This document shows, piece after piece, positions 59,791-64,000 of a stretch of 64,000 nt of DNA. The position numbers were made by a program, and so were the translations under genes. Source of the DNA: Oasisia sp. SBJ-2009 (Eukaryota > Annelida > Polychaeta > Sabellida > Siboglinidae); the NCBI GenBank assembly GCA_964017155.1, contig OZ024865.1:10937509-11001508 (forward strand), in the 5' to 3' direction. Position 1 is the stretch's first letter, and every line of letters starts with the position of its first letter. The notes below the pieces were generated by a model, which saw only the letters and a list, made by a program, of their open reading frames with translations, did no database searches and was not told the DNA's origin.

Positions 59791-61756
59791 CATTAATCAA
59801 CCAATCACTTTATTGTCCTTAAAAAAGATATGCATTGTACAACTCATGATCAACAATATATGGGATGGTCACAACAAAATGCAAGTGAATTCCAGATGTA
59901 TCCACTATAAGAACAGTTCAACCGGTTGACAGCAATATGAATAATTTAGCATTCAACATTCGAATGGCCACAGGCGCAAAACTCCTGCTATAGCGAGATG
60001 TTTTACATTTTATACAACGGTATCTCCTTCGAGACGGAAGTACATGGAAGAACGTAGAGAGCGGGTGATCAGACTCAGTAGCGACAGCACGAGCTTTCTT
60101 CAAAATTGCATGGTCGATTATTTCGGAGAACATTGGTGTAGGTAAGCCAATGATCTTGGCGGAAACGTGTGAGATTTTCAGAAGCCTGTTACGGGTTTTC
60201 ACCGAAAGAGCAGGGTAGTAACAAATGCTGCAGTAGGTTATGAGAGGCTCAATTATGCTACGGTAAAGACGTAGAAGAAGAAGTGGATCAACGTAGAACG
60301 CTCAAAGAACGTGCAGTCGCTGCTGAGACTTTTTCTGCACGGCTTTAACATACTTTGTAAATGACAGTTTTTCATATAAGATAACACCGAGGTACTTAAA
60401 AGAATCAACCTGTTCCACAGGTTCACCGTTGATGACAATAGGACTATTGACAGTTCTATTTCGACGGAAGTCAATGCACATTTCTTTGGTTTTGGAAACA
60501 TTCAGATGTAGAAAATTGTTACTGCACCAACTCGAGAAACTTACCACTGAAGAAACATATGACTGGTTTGAGGCAAAATCACTCAAAAGAGTGAGCATGG
60601 CTGTATCATCAGAAAACCTCACATATTGGGTAGATGGATCCACACTCCGACAATCATTTGTATACAAAGTGTACACACATATGCTCAGGACACAACCCTG
60701 AGGCGCACCTGTGTTGCTAACAATCACTGGTGACTATATGTCACCCACTCGAGCACACTGCGGGCGATTACTTAGAAAATTGAAAACCCAGTGAACAAAT
60801 GCGGCTGGAACTTCTAGTTTCTGTAGTTTATCAATCATGACATGCCTTTGTATTGTATTAAATGCTGAACTGAAATCTATAAATAGGATTCGAGCATAGT
60901 TACCAGCTGTATCCATGTGTTCGAATAGTTTGTGTAGAAGGCAAGCTATTGCATCGACAGTGCCTCTTCTTGAACGGTAAGCGAACTGATATGGGTTCAG
61001 TTGAGATTGAACATGTGGGAGAATGTGAGACAAAATCAGTCTTTCAAAACATTTCATGACGATGGACGTTAAGGTCACAGGTCTGAAGTGGTTTAACTCT
61101 GACGGTGATGACATTTTAGGGACGGGTACCACTATAGACGTTTTCCAGATGGTAGGAATCACACCTGTATCCACAGACGGTTTAAACAGTGGCTGAAATA
61201 CCGGACCTAACTCAATTGCACACTCTTTAAGTAAGCGGCCTGGAATGCCATCTGGACCAGGAGCTTCATTAGCCTTAGCCTTTTTGAACTGATTTGTGAC
61301 ATCCACGGTAGAAATGTCAAAATCACCTGGTACGGGTAAAGGGCCAGCAGCTAGGAGCGACTCACACTCAATAGAAAAATCACGGGTGTCAAATCTGTTA
61401 TAAAACAAATTTAAGTCTGAAGCAAATTTCAATGGATCAGTAGTTGAAGGGACAGATAATCTGTCAACACGACCTGACATATTTTTCAAGTGCGCAAATG
61501 CCTGTTTAGTGTTGATGCAGCTAAACTTATTTTCAACCTATTCACGATACCTTTGTTTTGCTTGCGAGATTTCTGTTTGTAGCTGTCTGTGTGCATTTTT
61601 CATTGTATGTATGTCCTTAGTGCGGTATGCGAGTTGTTTTTCCTTAAACGTGTTTTCTATATCAGACATGATCCAAGGCTTTGAATTAGGATAAACAGTC
61701 ACAGTTTTCATTGGAATGATAGAGTCCATGCAAAAGGTAATGTAGTCCGTAATGAT

Positions 61757-63032
61757 TTTAACAAGATTTAACAAGATTGCCACCTAGAGAATCAACTCTA
61801 GATGGCAGGTGGACAAGGAAGCCGTTTGGCTTATCGAGAGTCCAACCTATCTATCTAAGTATACCCTGCCCGTCTTAGGTATATGTCAATTTTATTTTTA
61901 AACATATTAACACTTCTAGCACCTACACAATCAGCTGATCATTTGTTCCATTCGTTTACTATTCTTTGGGAAAATGAAAATTTTCTAATATCTAGTCTAC
62001 ACTGCTTCTTTGCTAATGCAACTCCATGTCCTCTAGTCCTTCTCTCTTCCTTGACCGTGAAAAAAATATTTCTGTCAATATTTTCATACCCATTCAATAT
62101 TTTAAAAACCTCAATCTGATCTCCTCTCAATCTTCTGGTTTCTAGTGTTGTTAGACCACATTCTTTTAGACGCATTTCATAACTAATATTCCTGAGTTTT
62201 GGTATCATTTTTGTTGCTCTCCTTTGTACTCTTTCTAGCATATCAATATCCTTCTTGCGATATGGCCTCCATGCTTGTATACAATATTCTAAATGAGGCC
62301 TAACTATTGTTTTATAAAGCGGTATTATTAGTTCTTTTTCTTTGTATACTATATTTCGCCTAATTAATCCAAGAATTTGGTTTGCCTTCGCTGCTGCAAT
62401 TCCACACTGCTCTGATACCTTCATGTCAGCACTAATGGTTAAACCTAAGTCCTTTTCCTTTACAGTAGTATTTAGTACAGTACCACCCATTGTATATTGT
62501 GCATTATCATTCCCATGTCCTGTGTGGAGGCACTTACACTTTCCAAAGTTAAACAGCATTTGCCATTTCTCAGACCATTCTATCAACTTATTTAGATCAT
62601 CTTGTAAATGCTGTCTATCTGCATCACTTTTTATTTTCCTAAACACTTTTGTGTCGTCCGCAAACTTCAACACCTTGCTTGTTATGTCATCATCCAAATC
62701 ATTGATATATATTAAGAATAAAATAGGTCCCAATACTGATCCTTGCGGTACTCCACTCAAAACAGATTTCCAATTTGAAACCTCCCCATCAACTACTACT
62801 CTTTGTCTTCTATCAATAAGCCATTTTTCTATCCAGTTAATCATACTATTTCCTATGCCATGGGCCTTTAGTTTAAGTAGTAATCTTTGGTGTGGCACTT
62901 TGTCAAAGGCTTTTTTAAAATCTAAGTAGATTATATCTACTGGTGATCCCTCATCTACCCACTTTGTGACATCTTCCAAAAAACAAAACATATTTGTTAA
63001 GCATGACCTCGCTTTTAAAAACCCATGTTGAG
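61757..63032 (-). mobile_element. CR1-like LINE nested in Rex1-like LINE 2
   Basis: ATGAT (ATCAT on the element strand) at 61,752-61,756 is repeated at 63,033-63,037. Element 3' end has two AATCTTGTTA-type units. The site lies in the codon run ASII-TDYITF of the Rex1 ORF, readable on both sides. Length 1,276 bp, 5'-truncated. Confidence 0.85.
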
Positions 63033-63051
63033 ATGATAGAAGCATGTTCAT
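61939..63051 (-). CDS. CR1-like reverse transcriptase, open and nearly complete
   Basis: 370 codons, of which the first few (to about 63,033) come from the host LINE. SQHGFLKARSCLTNM, DIIYLDFKKAFDKVPH (motif A), GVPQGSVLGPILFLIYIND (motif B) and VLKFADDTKVF (FADD, motif C) are intact, followed by MLFNFGKCKCLH, LGLTISADMK, RPHLEYCIQAWRP and LERVQRRATKMIP. No frameshift in the RT, so this is the youngest-looking LINE in the window. The endonuclease and ORF1 are missing, and the N-terminal fingers are truncated. Confidence 0.8.
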   Translation of the reverse strand: MNMLLSSQHGFLKARSCLTNMFCFLEDVTKWVDEGSPVDIIYLDFKKAFDKVPHQRLLLKLKAHGIGNSMINWIEKWLIDRRQRVVVDGEVSNWKSVLSGVPQGSVLGPILFLIYINDLDDDITSKVLKFADDTKVFRKIKSDADRQHLQDDLNKLIEWSEKWQMLFNFGKCKCLHTGHGNDNAQYTMGGTVLNTTVKEKDLGLTISADMKVSEQCGIAAAKANQILGLIRRNIVYKEKELIIPLYKTIVRPHLEYCIQAWRPYRKKDIDMLERVQRRATKMIPKLRNISYEMRLKECGLTTLETRRLRGDQIEVFKILNGYENIDRNIFFTVKEERRTRGHGVALAKKQCRLDIRKFSFSQRIVNEWNK

Positions 63052-63418
63052 TTAGGTTCACTGAATCGGGTGCAAACACCCCCCAATATGTGCAAGCCAG
63101 AGATCCCTGGAGCTGCATGGTGGCATCCTGAGTCCATTGTCGAACCTCGACCTTGGTCGGCTTGAATCTCTTCAACAGTTGTCGATACGCTGGGATGAGG
63201 TTGATGACATCATGATCGGCACGACCGAGGGGAGGGTGAGCACGAGCGGAGTAAGCACTGGGAATATTCCCATAGCATAAATCTATTGTATTGTTGTTCC
63301 TTGTTGGCACATGGACATACTGGTGAAACGACGGCAACGCAGTGTCCAACGTGCAGCAGTTAAAGTCGCCCATAACAAATACAGGAGCGTCCGGGTGGCG
63401 TAACAGCATTGACTGATA

Positions 63419-63670
63419 AAATAATAATAATAATGCACTTTAGTTGCACACTAAACATCCAAAGTACAAACTATATTCAGTAGTGTTGACAACATTAAAC
63501 CTTTATAAGAAATAAACATAATAAAATTACAAGAAAAACGTATGAGCACGTATATATAAATCAATGTTGTACGGGAAATAAACTAGCACATTTAAAAATT
63601 AAATAGAGATGGCAAAATAAACAAATATATAATAATATGCATAGCATAGTTGTTAATTGGTAATAAATGA
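63419..63670 (-). repeat. LINE 3' UTR fragment (family of 14,222-15,978)
   Basis: AATAATAATAATGCACTTTAGTTGC... matches 14,222-14,640, with a 3' AAT-type tail at 63,420-63,435. Confidence 0.7.
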
Positions 63671-64000
63671 CTACAGCGTCCATTGGGTGGAGTCGTTCTT
63701 GACCCGCTCCTTCCATTCATCAGCTGACCCCAAATCGATCAACCGAGATAAGTAACCGAATAGATCAGTCGCGCGTGAACATGACGCATATCATTATTGC
63801 TGTGTGACCTCCAAGTGGGTGTCGTGAAATAGTACGATTGATGTGCTATTATTATTCATTATTATTAGCTATACTTGATCCTACTTTGAATGGTGTCACG
63901 TTCGCACGAACAGAAGCATAGAAATAAGGTAAAACTACGTGACAATAGTGTTAGACAAGCAGGGTCAGGGATTAATTCGCATGAACGATAATCTAGTCGT
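63671..64000 (+). repeat. Composite repeat, 5' fragment (copy D)
   Basis: Matches 110-225 and then 946-1,150 of copy A without the intervening 0.7-kb unit, as in copy B. It runs off the end of the window. Confidence 0.7.

Larger units (their letters stand above)
59918..63409 (-). pseudogene. Rex1-like ORF 2 (endonuclease, RT, C-terminus)
   Basis: From 63,409 down: DAPVFVMGDFNCCTLDTAL (endonuclease GDFN), NTIDLCYGNI, LGRADHDVINLIP (ADH/SDH-type motif) up to NLNEHASII, where the insertion lies. After it come TDYITFCMDSIIPMKTV, KPWIMSDIE and, past a stop and frameshift near 61,500, AKANEAPGPDGIPGRLL, HFRPVTLTSIVMKCFERLI, ILFIDFSSAFNTI (motif A), NTGAPQGCVLSICVYTLY (motif B) and YVRFSDDTAML (changed motif C: FSDD instead of FADD). 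The C-terminus has HPLSTFFHVLPSRRRYRCIK. Frameshifts at about 60,730 and 60,300. Inactive. Confidence 0.85.
59791..63418 (-). mobile_element. Rex1-like LINE 2, split by a nested CR1-like LINE
   Basis: Minus strand. 3' end near 59,795 (ATCACTTTATTGTCC), C-terminus 59,918-60,240, RT 60,302-61,500, linker 61,510-61,756, then a CR1-like insertion (61,757-63,032), then endonuclease 63,033-63,418. The 5' end is cut where a fragment of another LINE 3' end begins. Confidence 0.85.

Overview
This window reads as repeat-dense animal DNA, probably from a marine invertebrate or basal deuterostome. The evidence is intron-containing genes with GT-AG junctions, several clades of non-LTR retrotransposons, Ty3/gypsy-type LTR remains, cut-and-paste transposons with target-site duplications, and very long di-, tetra- and pentanucleotide arrays. 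I cannot name a species. No tRNA, rRNA, CRISPR or operon structure was seen. Host-type coding sequence is limited to three copies of a galactose-3-O-sulfotransferase-like gene (Gal3ST family; 21,977-23,056 minus; 34,133-41,078 plus, split; 57,775-58,980 minus). Each copy is damaged in a different way.

Layout. 1-3.3 kb: a composite LINE-bearing repeat, whose inverted copy lies at 16.3-19.6 kb and whose third copy (23.4-32.3 kb) carries three nested insertions. 3.3-3.8 kb: a perfect 206-bp palindrome around a TG array. 3.9-6.7 kb: a Ty3/gypsy element with a 5' LTR, a tRNA-Leu primer site and a gag-integrase ORF from which protease, RT and RNase H are missing. 7.5-8.5 kb: a hAT-like element. 10.4-16.3 kb: two 5'-truncated LINEs and simple repeats. 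20-23 kb: LINE and gypsy debris and sulfotransferase copy 1. 23.6-31.0 kb: Rex1-like LINE, a 3.7-kb long-TIR transposon with a PIN/FEN-like ORF, and a solo LTR, all nested in one older LINE. 33-42 kb: sulfotransferase copy 2, cut by a 5.7-kb transposon that itself holds a 2-kb-arm palindrome of head-to-head LINEs. 43-44.3 kb: a 37-bp minisatellite. 45.5-57.0 kb: an 11.5-kb TTAA-flanked DNA transposon. 57.1-59.8 kb: sulfotransferase copy 3, inverted relative to copy 2. 59.8-63.4 kb: a Rex1-like LINE with a CR1-like LINE nested inside it. 63.4-64 kb: more repeat fragments.

The most interesting unit is the 11,487-bp element at 45,548-57,034. It is bounded by TTAA on both sides and has imperfect terminal inverted repeats. 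An unoccupied copy of the same target sequence is visible at 20,870. It carries two spliced genes that start near opposite ends and converge, with their coding ends overlapping by 9 bp. The plus-strand gene (nine putative exons) resembles Kolobok-type transposases at its zinc-finger and C-terminal parts but lacks most of the catalytic core. The minus-strand gene carries a domain like the cytoplasmic C-terminal 'ballast' of the P2X7 receptor, without any channel.

A recurring theme is inverted duplication (0.2-kb, 1.2-kb, 2-kb and 3-kb arms, plus the tail-to-tail sulfotransferase blocks) and expansion of simple repeats at junctions. Assembly or fold-back artefacts should be excluded before these are interpreted biologically.
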